The notes under the pieces were generated by a model. That model was not told where the DNA came from, made no database searches, and worked only from the letters and a program-made list of their open reading frames with translations. The position numbers and the translations under genes were made by a program. From contig NZ_SPQS01000012.1 of assembly GCF_004570865.1 (NCBI RefSeq), forward strand, positions 170,041 through 234,040: DNA of 64,000 nucleotides, in the 5' to 3' direction. Position 1 is the first letter of the stretch. The number at the start of each line of letters is the position of its first letter. Origin of the DNA: Bradyrhizobium frederickii. GTDB lineage: Bacteria; Pseudomonadota; Alphaproteobacteria; Rhizobiales; Xanthobacteraceae. Below, piece after piece: positions 25,507-36,601 of this stretch.

Positions 25507-26054
25507 GGCGTGACATCCTCGGGAAGCGCTGGGGGAAACCGAAACGAGGCCCGCAACAGCGCAGCCTCGTCGGCCCGGCCGAGAGCGGCCTCGCTGGCCC
25601 GGGCATAGGCCGCGAGCCGCTCCGCCTGGTCCAAGCCGGTCCCGTTCAAGATATTCTTGCAGATCGCTTCCGCCAGGGCCTTGCCGCCGGCCTCCATGGC
25701 CTGGTCATAGGCCTGGACGCGGCCGTAAAAGGCCTCGCCGAAGGCTCGCATCCGCTTCGGCACGGTCTGGTCGCCCACCCCCATCTCGCGCAGATTGTCG
25801 TCCATGTCCTCGCAGAATCGGTCGAACAGCGCCTGCGACAGCTCGGTGGCGCTTTGAACCGTGCGCAGGCGTTGCAGCAGCAGCCACAGATGCAGCAGCA
25901 ACAGGTCGAAACGTCCGTTAACCGTATCGGGCACGGCCAAGTCGCGGTAAAATATGGGTTCTCGCGCCTGCGTCACGATCATGCCATAGATGGCTTCAAT
26001 GGTGTCCGGCGGGGTTAGCCGGGGTTTCCTGAAGTGATTGAACGGCCAAAGCAT
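25503..26054 (-). CDS. ubiquinol-cytochrome c chaperone family protein (CBP3-like)
   Basis: The 183-aa protein has the family blocks IYGMIVTQAREPIFYRDLAV, DTVNGRFDLLLLHLWLLLQR, QALFDRFCEDMDDNLREMGV and GDQTVPKRMRAFGEAFYGR. This is the CBP3/UQCC1-type chaperone, which in mitochondria binds newly made cytochrome b and helps assemble complex III. Bacterial homologues are assumed to do the same for FbcB. It is divergent from bamE, with 98 bp between, and overlaps the yceD gene (ATGA). Confidence 0.88.
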   Translation of the reverse strand: MLWPFNHFRKPRLTPPDTIEAIYGMIVTQAREPIFYRDLAVPDTVNGRFDLLLLHLWLLLQRLRTVQSATELSQALFDRFCEDMDDNLREMGVGDQTVPKRMRAFGEAFYGRVQAYDQAMEAGGKALAEAICKNILNGTGLDQAERLAAYARASEAALGRADEAALLRASFRFPPALPEDVTP

Positions 26055-26152
26055 TGTGGTTTCCGCAAGCGGGCGCGCGCGTGTTGCATTCAGAGCCTCC
26101 GCCCGGTACTTCAGCGCCTCGCGCGACGCAAGGGGACGGAATCAGTTCCGCT

Positions 26153-26638
26153 ATGACGACAACGAACCAGACCAGCCTGCGCGCGACCACGCGGCGCGGC
26201 CTCCATGCACGCTGGCGCGTCTTGCGCATGCTCGCCGCCGCGACCCTGGTCGGCGCCGCGCTCGCGGGCTGCACCGGCGAGCAATTCCAGAAGGGTTACA
26301 TCCTGCCGCCCGGCGCGCTGGAGCAGATTCCGATCGGCGCGAGCCAGGATCAGGTGCTGATCGTGATGGGCACGCCCTCCACCGTCGCCACTCTCGACGG
26401 CGAAGTCTTCTACTACATCTCGCAGCGCTCGGAGCGCCCGGTCGCTTTCATGAACCAGAAGGTGGTCGACCAGCGCGTGATCGCGGTCTATTTCGACAAG
26501 AACCGGCGCGTGCGGCGGCTGGCGAATTACGGCCTGCAGGACGGCAAGATCTTCGACTTCATCAGCCGCACCACGCCGACGTCGGGTCAGGAGATGAGCT
26601 ACCTCACGCCGCTGTTCAAGCTGCTCAGCTTCAACTGA
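26153..26638 (+). CDS. bamE: outer membrane protein assembly factor BamE (SmpA/OmlA lipoprotein)
   Basis: With the ATG at 26153 the 161-aa protein carries a basic N-terminus (TTRRGLHARWRVLRM) and a lipobox LAGC with Cys 40, so it should be a lipoprotein. The mature part has QIPIGASQDQVLIVMGTPS, EVFYYISQ and VIAVYFDKNRRVRRLANYGL, the BamE/SmpA fold. BamE stabilises the BamABCD complex that inserts outer-membrane proteins. The C-terminus (KIFDFISRTTPTSGQEMSY) matches alphaproteobacterial BamE. Confidence 0.88.
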   Translation: MTTTNQTSLRATTRRGLHARWRVLRMLAAATLVGAALAGCTGEQFQKGYILPPGALEQIPIGASQDQVLIVMGTPSTVATLDGEVFYYISQRSERPVAFMNQKVVDQRVIAVYFDKNRRVRRLANYGLQDGKIFDFISRTTPTSGQEMSYLTPLFKLLSFN

Positions 26639-26866
26639 GTCTCGAAGGCGTTTTCCAGCGGCGTCGGGGACCGGCTCGCCTCAAGAAAACGCTGCAAGAG
26701 CTGCAAGACAAGTATCTGGAGCGCCTTCCAATTCCGCCCGAAGGTAAATCGCCCTCGCCTGCGGCGTCGTGCCGCCCTCGGTGCGGCACTTGCCCTCGCG
26801 CGCGACTTGCCGTCGCATCTGCGGTTCCCTACGCTCCCTGCAAAGAAAGAAGCAGGGAGTGGATTC

Positions 26867-27865
26867 GTGCCTAAAATTTTGTCCCGACGTCGCGTGCTTA
26901 CCGCTGCTGCCGGCCTTTCGGCCGCAGCGATCCTGCCGCGATCGAGCCTTGCGGACTGGAAGCCGACCGAGAACGTCCGTCTGGTCGTGCCGGCCGCAGC
27001 CGGCGGCTCGACCGACGTGATGGGCCGGCTTCTGGCCGCGCATCTGCAGAACGCATGGGGCCAGTCGGCCGTCGTGGAAAACCGCTCCGGTGGCGGCGGC
27101 ACCATCGGCACGGCCGAGGTGGTCCGCGCCAAGCCTGACGGCCACACCATCCTGGTCGGCAATCCGGGCCCGAACGCGATCGCCTACAGCATCTTCAAGA
27201 ATCTCACCTACAAGCCAGACCAGCTTCAGCCGGTGACCAACATGATCCGGATCCCGAACATCGTGTCGGCGCATCCGAAGACCGGCATCAAGTCGATCCC
27301 CGAGCTGATCGCCTATCTCAAGGCCAATCCGGACAAGCTCAGCTACGCCTCCTCCGGCGTCGGCCAGAGCCCTCATCTCACCGGCGCCTGGTTTCTCCAG
27401 CTCACCGGCCTGAAGATGACGCACATTCCGTTCCGCGGCGCCGGCCCCGCGCTCCAGGCCGCGCTTGCGGGCGACATCCAGATCCTGTTCGACAATCTCT
27501 ACCCGACCCTGCCGCAGGTGCAGAGCGGCACGCTCAACGGCCTCTGCGTCACCACGACCGAGCGCAGCGAGCTCGCGCCGAACCTGCCGACCATGCGCGA
27601 GAGCGCGCCGGAACTGGCAAATTTCGACGTATCGTCCTGGTTCGCGGTGTTCCTGCCGAAGGGCGTCTCGCCGGAGGTGCTGAACGCGCTCAATCTTCAG
27701 ATCAAGGCGATGCTCGAGCGCGACGACGTCAAGAAGCAGATCGCCGCCATGGGCGCCCGCGCCGACTACGGCACGCCGCAGCAATTCGCCGCCTTCGTGG
27801 ACGCCGAGACGAAGAAGTTCGCCGGCATCATCCAGAAGGAAGGGCTGCAGATGGACGTGCAGTAA
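26867..27865 (+). CDS. Bug family tripartite tricarboxylate transporter substrate-binding protein
   Basis: The GTG at 26867 is preferred because AGGGAG lies about 8 nt upstream, and the product then opens with a twin-arginine-like signal, SRRRVLTAAAGLSAAAILPR. The mature protein has VRLVVPAAAGGSTDVMGRLL, VVENRSGGGGTIGTAEV, YASSGVGQSPHLTGAWF and HIPFRGAGPALQAALAGDIQ, typical of Bug/TctC periplasmic receptors for carboxylates. No TctA or TctB genes stand beside it, so it is an orphan receptor, as is common in the genus. The ligand is unknown. Confidence 0.9.
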   Translation: MPKILSRRRVLTAAAGLSAAAILPRSSLADWKPTENVRLVVPAAAGGSTDVMGRLLAAHLQNAWGQSAVVENRSGGGGTIGTAEVVRAKPDGHTILVGNPGPNAIAYSIFKNLTYKPDQLQPVTNMIRIPNIVSAHPKTGIKSIPELIAYLKANPDKLSYASSGVGQSPHLTGAWFLQLTGLKMTHIPFRGAGPALQAALAGDIQILFDNLYPTLPQVQSGTLNGLCVTTTERSELAPNLPTMRESAPELANFDVSSWFAVFLPKGVSPEVLNALNLQIKAMLERDDVKKQIAAMGARADYGTPQQFAAFVDAETKKFAGIIQKEGLQMDVQ

Positions 27866-27880
27866 TCGATCGCGCTCACG

Positions 27881-27984
27881 CTGTCATTCCCCGCGAAGGC
27901 GGGGAATCCAGTACGCCGCGACTTATCCGTATCCCACGATGACCTCTGGAATACTGGATCGCCCGCCTGCGCGTGCGATGACAG
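27881..27984. repeat. intergenic palindromic repeat
   Basis: A 104-bp element starting CTGTCATTCCCCGCGAAGG and ending GCGATGACAG, with inner segments AATCCAGTA and TACTGGATC pairing. It is a long imperfect inverted repeat of the kind spread through Bradyrhizobium and Rhodopseudomonas. It lies between the Bug gene and the hppA terminator. Confidence 0.75.
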
Positions 27985-28005
27985 TGAGATTGAGGAGACA
28001 TCAAA

Positions 28006-28030
28006 AACCCGCGGCTCGCACCGCGGGGTT
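28006..28030 (-). terminator. terminator after hppA
   Basis: AACCCGCGG pairs with CCGCGGGGTT (one bulged G) around a 6-nt loop. On the minus strand it is followed by TTTT, 23 bp beyond the hppA stop. Confidence 0.8.
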
Positions 28031-28052
28031 CTGTTTTGCAGACTTGGCGCCC

Positions 28053-30173
<2,121 letters not shown>

Positions 30174-30256
30174 GTGATGTTTGCCTCAGATCCTTGATGT
30201 ACCCCCGGCGCCTCTTGTTGTCCGTTGTACGGTGCGGCGCCTTGATTTCGAACAAA

Positions 30257-30282
30257 GCCGCCCCTTGCCCAAAAGGGGCGGC
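30257..30282 (-). terminator. terminator at the end of the rib-nusB-thiL cluster
   Basis: A 10-bp stem GCCGCCCCTT/AAGGGGCGGC with loop GCCCAA, followed on the minus strand by TTTGTT. It lies about 125 bp after thiL and 84 bp before hppA. Confidence 0.75.
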
Positions 30283-30408
30283 CTCAGTCGGCCGCGAGCT
30301 TGCCAAAATCATATTGAGGGTGCAACGCCGGATAAGGCCGAAAGCGCCGATCTCGGCAGGTATTTAGAACCAAGTGCTGAGAACCAGGATGCCGCTTTGG
30401 AGCGATTC

Positions 30409-31410
30409 CTAGAAGTGGCTGTAGGACAGCCGCGTCAAAGCCAGTTCCTGGCCGTGCCCGTCGAGGAAGCGCGGCCTCTCCTTCCCCGCCACGATGGTGC
30501 CGATCGCCGCGACGGCAAGGCCGGCCGCCCGCCCCGCGGCGATCAGCGCGTCGGCTTGCGCCGGCGGGGCCGTGCACAGCACCTCGTAATCGTCGCCTCC
30601 CGCGAGCAGTGTCTCGATGCCAACGACGTTGCGGGCGACCAGGCTTGCTGCCGCGGCCGAGAGCGGCACGCTTGCCACCTCGACACTGGCTGAGACCCCG
30701 GACGCCGCGCAGAGCTTCACCAGATCGCCGGCGAGCCCGTCGGAGACATCCATCGCCGCGCTCGCATGATCGCGCACGGCCGGTGCCAGCACATTGCGCG
30801 GCTGCGGCACGCGATAGCGCGCGACCAGGGCCTCCTTCGCGGCGGGACTGCTCGCGAGCGCCATGGCAGCAGCGCCGCCCTTGAGCACGTCGAGGCCGAG
30901 CGCCGCATCGCCGATCGTGCCCGTCACCAGGATGCGATCGCCCGGCCTCGCGCCGGTACGGCCGACCATCCGCCCCTGCGGGATGCGGCCAAAGGCCGTG
31001 ATCGAGATCATCTGCGGGCCCGGCGTCGAGACCGTGTCGCCGCCGAGCAGCGGACAAGCGAATTCTCTTGCGTCTTCGCCCAGCGCGTCCGCAAACGGCC
31101 GCAGCCAGGCATCCTCCTTGCTGCGCAGCGCCAGCGTCAGCACGAAGCCGGCCGGCATCGCGCCCTTGGCGGCGAGATCGGACAGGTTCACCCGCAACGC
31201 CTTGCGCGCGATGGTGTCAGGCGGATCGCTGGCAAGATAGTGCACGCCCTCGACGACGGCGTCGGTGGTGACGACGATATCGTCGCCGGACGACGACAGC
31301 ACCGCAGCGTCATCGACCAGCCCGAACGCACCGGGATCGGTCGCCAGCGGCTTGAAATAGCGCGCGATGAGGGAATCTTCGGCGGAGGCTTCGTATTTGT
31401 CCTGCGTCAA
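30409..31410 (-). CDS. thiL: thiamine-monophosphate kinase
   Basis: The product contains EDSLIARYF, GLVDDAAVL with the metal-binding Asp pair, TTDAVVEGVHY, RKALRVNLSDLAAKGAMP, PLLGGDTVSTPG and the C-terminal MDVSDGLAGDLVKL and AGGDDYEVL. This is the ThiL pattern; the enzyme phosphorylates thiamine phosphate to thiamine diphosphate. The open frame runs 39 codons further up, but that part lies in an intergenic repeat, so a TTG at 31408-31410 (LTQDKYEAS) is taken as the start, giving 333 aa. No strong ribosome site is visible, so the start is tentative. Confidence 0.88.
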   Translation of the reverse strand: MTQDKYEASAEDSLIARYFKPLATDPGAFGLVDDAAVLSSSGDDIVVTTDAVVEGVHYLASDPPDTIARKALRVNLSDLAAKGAMPAGFVLTLALRSKEDAWLRPFADALGEDAREFACPLLGGDTVSTPGPQMISITAFGRIPQGRMVGRTGARPGDRILVTGTIGDAALGLDVLKGGAAAMALASSPAAKEALVARYRVPQPRNVLAPAVRDHASAAMDVSDGLAGDLVKLCAASGVSASVEVASVPLSAAAASLVARNVVGIETLLAGGDDYEVLCTAPPAQADALIAAGRAAGLAVAAIGTIVAGKERPRFLDGHGQELALTRLSYSHF

Positions 31411-31420
31411 GATAGCAGAT

Positions 31421-31545
31421 CCGTCATCCTGAGGTGCGAGCCCTTGCGAGCCTCGAAGGATGCACGGCCGAGGTGCGGCCTCAGCGGCACGCCGCCGCCC
31501 TTCGAGGCCTCCGCTTCGCTCCGGCACCTCAGGGTGACGGCTACG
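31421..31545. repeat. intergenic palindromic repeat between nusB and thiL
   Basis: The segment runs from CATCCTGAGGTGCGAGCC through CTCGAAGGATGC to CCCTTCGAGG and CACCTCAGGGTGACGG. It belongs to the same family as 11709-11863. It sits between two genes that usually adjoin in rhizobia, so it is an insertion. Confidence 0.75.
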
Positions 31546-31566
31546 GCGGAAGTCATCGTCTCAAAT

Positions 31567-32064
31567 TTACCCCCGCCCGAACTCGTCGCCGCGAAACTGG
31601 CGGCCGATCTGGTCGAGCACGGCGTTCACCATGCCGGTCTCCTCGCGGTCGACAAACGCGTTAGCGACGTCGACATATTCGGAGACGACGACGCGGCCCG
31701 GCACGTCCTTGCGATGCTCCAATTCGTAGGCCCCTGCCCGCAGCACCGCGCGCAGGATCGCCTCGATCCGCTTCAAGGGCCAGCCCTTCGACAGCGCCTC
31801 GTCGATCAGCGGATCCAGCTTCTTCTGGTCGCGCACGACGCCCGAGACGACGTCGCGGAAGAAGGCAGCTTCCGCCGGCAGATACGTGTCGCCCTCGACC
31901 TCGTTGCCGAGCCAATGGCTCTCGAATTCGGCGAAGATGTCGTTGATGCCGGCGCCCGCGATATCCATCTGGTACAGCGCCTGCACGGCCGCGAGCCGCG
32001 CCGCACCGCGCCGGTTCGCCTTCTTCTCGGCAGGGCCTGCCGGCTTCTTGGTGTTGTCGACCAT
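31567..32064 (-). CDS. nusB: transcription antitermination factor NusB
   Basis: From the ATG at 32062-32064 the 165-aa protein has the NusB blocks RRGAARLAAVQALYQMDIAG, FRDVVSGVVRDQKKLDPLID, WPLKRIEAILRAVLRAGAYE and VVVSEYVDVANAFVDREETG. NusB, with S10, is part of the rRNA antitermination complex. The N-terminus is rich in Lys and Pro, as in alphaproteobacterial members. It stands 4 nt after ribH in the same transcript. Confidence 0.93.
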   Translation of the reverse strand: MVDNTKKPAGPAEKKANRRGAARLAAVQALYQMDIAGAGINDIFAEFESHWLGNEVEGDTYLPAEAAFFRDVVSGVVRDQKKLDPLIDEALSKGWPLKRIEAILRAVLRAGAYELEHRKDVPGRVVVSEYVDVANAFVDREETGMVNAVLDQIGRQFRGDEFGRG

Positions 32065-32068
32065 GGGC

Positions 32069-32560
32069 TCAGGCCTGCGCCAGGCGGCGTTTGATGCGCA
32101 GCATCGCAAGCGCCGCGCGCGCGGCATCGCCGCCCTTGTTGAGCTCGCTGGCGCGCGCCCGCGCCCAGGCCTGCGCCTCGGTGTTGACGGTGAGGATGCC
32201 GTTGCCGAGCGGCAGCTTGCGCGCAACCGCGAGGTCCATCAGCGCCCGCGAGGATTCCTGCGAGACGATCTCGAAATGAATGGTGTCGCCGCGGATCACG
32301 CAGCCGAGCGCGATCACGGCGTCATAGGGCTTGCCGCTCGCCGCCGCGGCATCCACCGCAATGGCCACCGCGGCCGGAATCTCCAGCGCGCCAGGGACCG
32401 TGATGACGTCGTGGTTCAAGCCGGCCGCCTTCAGCTCGGCCACCGCGCCGTCCAGAAGCGCATCCTGGAGATCGTCATAGAACCGCGCCTCGACAATCAG
32501 CGCGCGCGCGCCGGAAATGTCGGTCTGGTCCTTCAAGGGTGCGCGCCGCGCGTCTGCCAT
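32069..32560 (-). CDS. ribH: 6,7-dimethyl-8-ribityllumazine synthase
   Basis: The 163-aa protein has the lumazine synthase features ALIVEARFYDDLQDALLDGA, the VPGALEIPAAV block, ALGCVIRGDTIHFEIVSQES with the catalytic His, and LGNGILTVNTEAQAWAR. It condenses 5-amino-6-ribitylaminouracil with 3,4-dihydroxy-2-butanone 4-phosphate. A 181-bp gap with a repeat separates it from ribE upstream, and a 4-nt gap links it to nusB downstream. No FMN riboswitch is seen. Confidence 0.94.
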   Translation of the reverse strand: MADARRAPLKDQTDISGARALIVEARFYDDLQDALLDGAVAELKAAGLNHDVITVPGALEIPAAVAIAVDAAAASGKPYDAVIALGCVIRGDTIHFEIVSQESSRALMDLAVARKLPLGNGILTVNTEAQAWARARASELNKGGDAARAALAMLRIKRRLAQA

Positions 32561-32630
32561 CGTTAAGTTCCGTTCTAGAGGTTGGCGCGTTATGTAGTCG
32601 CCGCAGGCGGGTAAGCCAAGTTAGAAACTG

Positions 32631-32726
32631 TCATTCCGGGGCGATGCAAGGCATCGAACTAGGGTGGGCCCTTGCGCACCCGAGAATCTCGAGATTCCGG
32701 GTTCGGCTCTTCGAGCCGCCCCGGAA
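32631..32726. repeat. intergenic palindromic repeat between ribE and ribH
   Basis: A 96-bp element from TCATTCCGGGGCG to CCCCGGAA, with an inner hairpin (ATCTCGAGAT) and a stretch GGGTGGGCCCTTGCGCACCC. It is a palindromic repeat of the type spread in alphaproteobacteria. Confidence 0.65.
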
Positions 32727-32741
32727 AGACCGGCCTTGCCG

Positions 32742-33365
32742 TCACTTCATTTCCGTCAGTCGCGCCGCGTAGCGGGCCATCAGATCGACCTCGATATTGA
32801 CCTCGTCCCCCGCCTTCCAGCCACCGATCGTGGTGACCGTCAGCGTGTGAGGGATGATCAGCACCGAAAAGGTCGCATCCTTCACCGTATTGACCGTCAG
32901 CGAGACGCCATCGAGCGTGATCGAGCCCTTGGTGGCGATGAACCGTGCCAGCTCCCGCGTGGTCGAGAGCTCGAACCGCGCCATATCGGGCAGGTCCTCG
33001 CGGCTCAGGAGGGTCGCGATGCCGTCGGCATGTCCGGCGACGATGTGGCCGCCGAGCTCGTCGCCGATCTTGAGGGCGCGTTCGAGGTTGAGCTTCGTTC
33101 CGACCTTCCAGTGCCTGGCCGTGGTCAGCGCCAGCGTCTCGGCCGCGGTATCGACATCGAACCAGGTCCTTTGCTGAGAGTCCCTGCCGTCGGCAACGCC
33201 GGAGGCAACGACCGTCAGGCAGACGCCGTTGCAGGCGATCGAGGCGCCGTCGGCGATGGTGGTCTGATCATAGCGGCAGGCGATGCGCAGCCGGTGCAAC
33301 TGCCCCTGCGCCACAGGCGTGAAGCCGACGATCTCGCCGATATCAGTGACAATGCCGGTGAACAT
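32742..33365 (-). CDS. ribE: riboflavin synthase alpha subunit
   Basis: The 207-aa protein begins MFTGIVTDIGEI and has two homologous barrel halves: ADGASIACNGVCLTVV in the first and ITLDGVSLTVNTVKD in the second. GGHIVAGHADGIATLL also appears. This is the trimeric riboflavin synthase, which dismutates two molecules of lumazine to riboflavin. The start codon overlaps the ribD stop by one base (TAATG), so translation is coupled. Confidence 0.95.
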   Translation of the reverse strand: MFTGIVTDIGEIVGFTPVAQGQLHRLRIACRYDQTTIADGASIACNGVCLTVVASGVADGRDSQQRTWFDVDTAAETLALTTARHWKVGTKLNLERALKIGDELGGHIVAGHADGIATLLSREDLPDMARFELSTTRELARFIATKGSITLDGVSLTVNTVKDATFSVLIIPHTLTVTTIGGWKAGDEVNIEVDLMARYAARLTEMK

Positions 33366-34513
33366 TACGCGCGCTCGTAGATGGTGAGAGTATCCTTGTC
33401 GAATGTTTCGCTAGCATGAACCTTGTAGGCCTGCGACTGCGTGATTTTCGACAGGGGCAATGCATCGAGCGCATCGACGCCGCCACTGCCCAAAGCTTCC
33501 GCGCCGCGGAACAGCCAGATCTCGTCGACGAGGTCGGCCGCGACGAACGAGGACGCCACCCGGCTACCGCCCTCGACCATCAGGCGGGTGATGCCCTTCC
33601 CGGCCAGCGCGTGCAGCACGGCCGGTAAATCGAGCCCGGAGGCGCCTGCCGGCGGGACGCGGATCACTTGCGCGCCGGTTGCACCGAGCCGCGTCGCTGC
33701 TGCGGCTTCCGCAAGCTCAGAACCCATCACCCAGAGCGGCGTCTCGCGCGCGGAGCCTATCAGCCTGCTCGCGCCGGGAATCCGCAGGCTCTGATCGAGC
33801 ACCACGCGCACCGGCGAGCGCGCCGCCATGCCGGGCAAACGGCAGGTGAGAAGCGGATCGTCCGCCAGCACCGTGCCGATGCCGACCAGGATCGCATCGC
33901 TTTGCGCCCGCAGGAGATGCACGCGATTGCGCACCGCCTCCCCCGTGATCGCGACCGGCTTGCCGCCGGCCGCACCGATCTTGCCGTCGGGCGAGACCGC
34001 GAGCTTCAGGATCACATGCGGGCGCTTATCGCGGATACGGCGGACATGCCCGGCATGGTCGAACGCGGCTTCCGCCGCGCACAGGCCCACGTCCACATTG
34101 ATGCCGGCCGCGCGCAGGCGCGCATGCCCCTGCCCCGCGACCTCCGGATTGGGATCCTCGATCGCCGCCACCACGCGCTTGATGCCGGCCGCAATCACTG
34201 CATCGGCGCAAGGCGGCGACTTGCCGAAATGCGAGCACGGCTCCAGCGTGACGTAGAGCGTGGCACCGCGCGCGGCTTCGCCGGCCCGCAGCAAGGCTTC
34301 AGGCTCGGCATGCGGACGCCCGCCTGGCTGGGTCCAGCCGCGGCCGACGATCACGCCATCCTTGACCACGACGGCACCGACGGCCGGGTTGGGCGAGGTG
34401 CGTCCCTGCCCGCGCTTGCCCAGCGCGAGCGCAAGCTGCATGAAACGAAGATCGGCGTCCTTGGCCTCGCGGGCCTTCTGCGCGAACTGATCTTCCAGGA
34501 TGCGGAAGATCAT
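33365..34513 (-). CDS. ribD: bifunctional riboflavin deaminase/reductase
   Basis: From the ATG at 34511-34513 the 382-aa protein has an N-terminal deaminase domain with the zinc motif (GGRPHAEPEAL and LEPCSHFGKSPPCADAV). A C-terminal reductase domain follows with HVILKLAVSPDGKIGAAGGK, DAILVGIGTVLADDP and LMVEGGSRVASSF. It carries out steps two and three of riboflavin synthesis. It overlaps nrdR by 4 nt at its start and ribE by 1 nt at its stop. The open frame extends upstream only because it runs antisense through nrdR. Confidence 0.94.
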   Translation of the reverse strand: MIFRILEDQFAQKAREAKDADLRFMQLALALGKRGQGRTSPNPAVGAVVVKDGVIVGRGWTQPGGRPHAEPEALLRAGEAARGATLYVTLEPCSHFGKSPPCADAVIAAGIKRVVAAIEDPNPEVAGQGHARLRAAGINVDVGLCAAEAAFDHAGHVRRIRDKRPHVILKLAVSPDGKIGAAGGKPVAITGEAVRNRVHLLRAQSDAILVGIGTVLADDPLLTCRLPGMAARSPVRVVLDQSLRIPGASRLIGSARETPLWVMGSELAEAAAATRLGATGAQVIRVPPAGASGLDLPAVLHALAGKGITRLMVEGGSRVASSFVAADLVDEIWLFRGAEALGSGGVDALDALPLSKITQSQAYKVHASETFDKDTLTIYERA

Positions 34514-34992
34514 TTGCGGATCGCGGCGAGCCGCGCTTCCTCCTCGCCGGAGAGCTCGCCGAGCACCTCGGCGAAATCCTTGGCCTCGCGAAAATTGCGA
34601 TAGACCGAGGCGAAGCGCACATAGGCGACGTCGTCGAGCGTGCGCAGATGCTCCATCACGGTCTCCCCGATCACCTCGGACGAGATCTCGGCCTCGCCCC
34701 CGGTCTCGAGCTCGCGCACGATGGTGGAGACCATCTTCTCCACCCGCTCCGGCTCGACCTGCCGCTTGCGCAACGAGATCTGCACCGAGCGCATCAGCTT
34801 GTCGCGGTCGAACGGCACGCGGCGGCCGTTGCGCTTGATCACGGTGAGCTCGCGCAGCTGCACCCGCTCGAAAGTGGTGAAGCGGAAATTGCAGGCGACG
34901 CATACGCGCCGCCTGCGGATCACGGACGAGTCCTCGGTCGGACGCGAGTCCTTTACCTGCGTATCGAGACTGTTGCAGTTCGGACAGCGCAT
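34510..34992 (-). CDS. nrdR: transcriptional repressor NrdR
   Basis: The 160-aa protein opens with the zinc ribbon MRCPNCNSLDTQVKDSRP (Cys 3, 6) and RRRVCVACNFRFTTFERVQL (Cys 31, 34), followed by the ATP-cone domain VIKRNGRRVPFDRDKLMRSV. It represses ribonucleotide reductase genes in response to ATP/dATP. In rhizobia it heads the ribD-ribE series and follows glyA, as here, 43 nt downstream. The stop overlaps the ribD start (ATGA). Confidence 0.96.
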   Translation of the reverse strand: MRCPNCNSLDTQVKDSRPTEDSSVIRRRRVCVACNFRFTTFERVQLRELTVIKRNGRRVPFDRDKLMRSVQISLRKRQVEPERVEKMVSTIVRELETGGEAEISSEVIGETVMEHLRTLDDVAYVRFASVYRNFREAKDFAEVLGELSGEEEARLAAIRK

Positions 34993-35035
34993 CCGCTTGC
35001 CTTGATCAGTTTGTCTTGATCAGTTTCTCTTGGCC

Positions 35036-36334
35036 TTACTGATAGATCGGGAACCGATCGGTGAGCGCCTTGACCCGTTCCTTGATCGCAGCTTCCACCA
35101 GCGGCGCCTTGCCGTCGGCGGATTGCGCGATCGCGTTGAGAACCTCGGCGATCATGCCGCCGACCTGCTGGAATTCAGCGACGCCGAAGCCGCGGCTGGT
35201 CGCGGCCGGCGTGCCGAGCCGAATGCCCGACGTGACGAAGGGCGACTCGGGGTCGAACGGAATGCCGTTCTTGTTGCAGGTGATGGCGGCGCGGACCAGC
35301 GCCTTCTCCGAGACGTTGCCCTTCAGGCCCTTCGGCCGGAGATCGACCAGCATCAGATGATTGTCGGTGCCGCCGGAGACGATATCGAGACCATGGCCCT
35401 TCAGGGTCTCGGCCAGCGCCTTGGCGTTCTCGACGACGTTCCTGGCATAGACCTTGAAGTCCGGACGCAGCGCCTCGCCGAAGGCCACCGCCTTCGCCGC
35501 GATCACGTGCATCAGGGGACCGCCCTGCAGGCCCGGGAAGATCGCCGAGTTGAGCTTCTTGGTCAGGGTCTCGTCATTCCACAGCATGAGGCCGCCGCGC
35601 GGACCGCGCAGCGACTTGTGGGTCGTGGTGGTGGTGACGTGGGCGTACGGCACCGGCGAGGCATGCACGCCGCCGGCGACGAGCCCGGCGAAGTGCGCCA
35701 TGTCCACCAGCAGGTACGCGCCGACGCTGTCCGCGATCTCGCGGAAGCGCTTGAAGTCCCAGGCGCGCGAATAGGCCGAGCCGCCGGCGATGATCAGCTT
35801 CGGCTTGACCTGCTCGGCCTGCTTGGCCACCGCATCCATGTCGATGATCTGGTCCTCGCGGCGCACGGTGTAGTGCGCGGCCTTGAACCACTTGCCGCTC
35901 ATGTTGACGGGCGAGCCGTGGGTGAGATGGCCGCCGGCCGCGAGATCGAGGCCCATGAAGGTGTCGCCGGGCTGCAGCAGCGCCAGGAACACCGCCTGGT
36001 TCATCTGGCTGCCGGAATTCGGCTGCACGTTGGCGAAACCGGCGCCGAACAGCTTCTTGGCGCGATCGATCGCGAGGTTCTCGGCGACGTCGACCCACTC
36101 ACAACCGCCGTAATAGCGCGCGCCCGGATAGCCTTCCGCGTATTTGTTGGTCATCACCGAACCCTGCGCTTCCAGCACGGCCCGGCTGACGATGTTCTCG
36201 GAGGCAATCAGCTCGACCTCATGGCGCTGCCGGCCGAGCTCGCCCTTGATGGCGGCGGCGATTTCGGGGTCGGCCTGCTCGAGCGAGGCGGTGAAAAACG
36301 AATCGGGCGCGGAGGCGGTCTTGGGTGCGGTCAT
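35036..36334 (-). CDS. glyA: serine hydroxymethyltransferase
   Basis: The 432-aa protein has the SHMT blocks HEVELIASENIVSRAVLEAQ, KYAEGYPGARYYGGCEWVD, the glycine-binding VDMAHFAGLVAGGVHASPVP and the PLP lysine Lys 240 in TTTTTHKSLRGPRGG. It converts serine and tetrahydrofolate to glycine and methylene-tetrahydrofolate. It is read on the minus strand ahead of nrdR, with a 267-bp leader upstream that holds its promoter. Confidence 0.97.
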   Translation of the reverse strand: MTAPKTASAPDSFFTASLEQADPEIAAAIKGELGRQRHEVELIASENIVSRAVLEAQGSVMTNKYAEGYPGARYYGGCEWVDVAENLAIDRAKKLFGAGFANVQPNSGSQMNQAVFLALLQPGDTFMGLDLAAGGHLTHGSPVNMSGKWFKAAHYTVRREDQIIDMDAVAKQAEQVKPKLIIAGGSAYSRAWDFKRFREIADSVGAYLLVDMAHFAGLVAGGVHASPVPYAHVTTTTTHKSLRGPRGGLMLWNDETLTKKLNSAIFPGLQGGPLMHVIAAKAVAFGEALRPDFKVYARNVVENAKALAETLKGHGLDIVSGGTDNHLMLVDLRPKGLKGNVSEKALVRAAITCNKNGIPFDPESPFVTSGIRLGTPAATSRGFGVAEFQQVGGMIAEVLNAIAQSADGKAPLVEAAIKERVKALTDRFPIYQ

Positions 36335-36601
36335 CTTGCGAATATCTCCACCGCCGCGGCCTTTTGGCGGGCTGCGGGCGGGTCTGGTGTGGCGGTCGGA
36401 AGCACGCGCGATCTACCACATCGCCCGCAACAGGCCAAGCATTTGCGGGTCGGGCCTGATATTTATGCCAGATATGGTGGAGAGTGGAGGTTTTCGGTGA
36501 TCGGGCCGGGTCGCGGGAGGCCCCTTCCGCCTCATCCGGAATGGGGCCGCTTCGGGCCTTAGCTGGTCAGCCCGAAGCCGCGGGCTCCGGCAGAAGTCGC
36601 G

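Noticed and set aside
35030..36562. 510-codon plus-strand frame
   Set aside because: Antisense to glyA.
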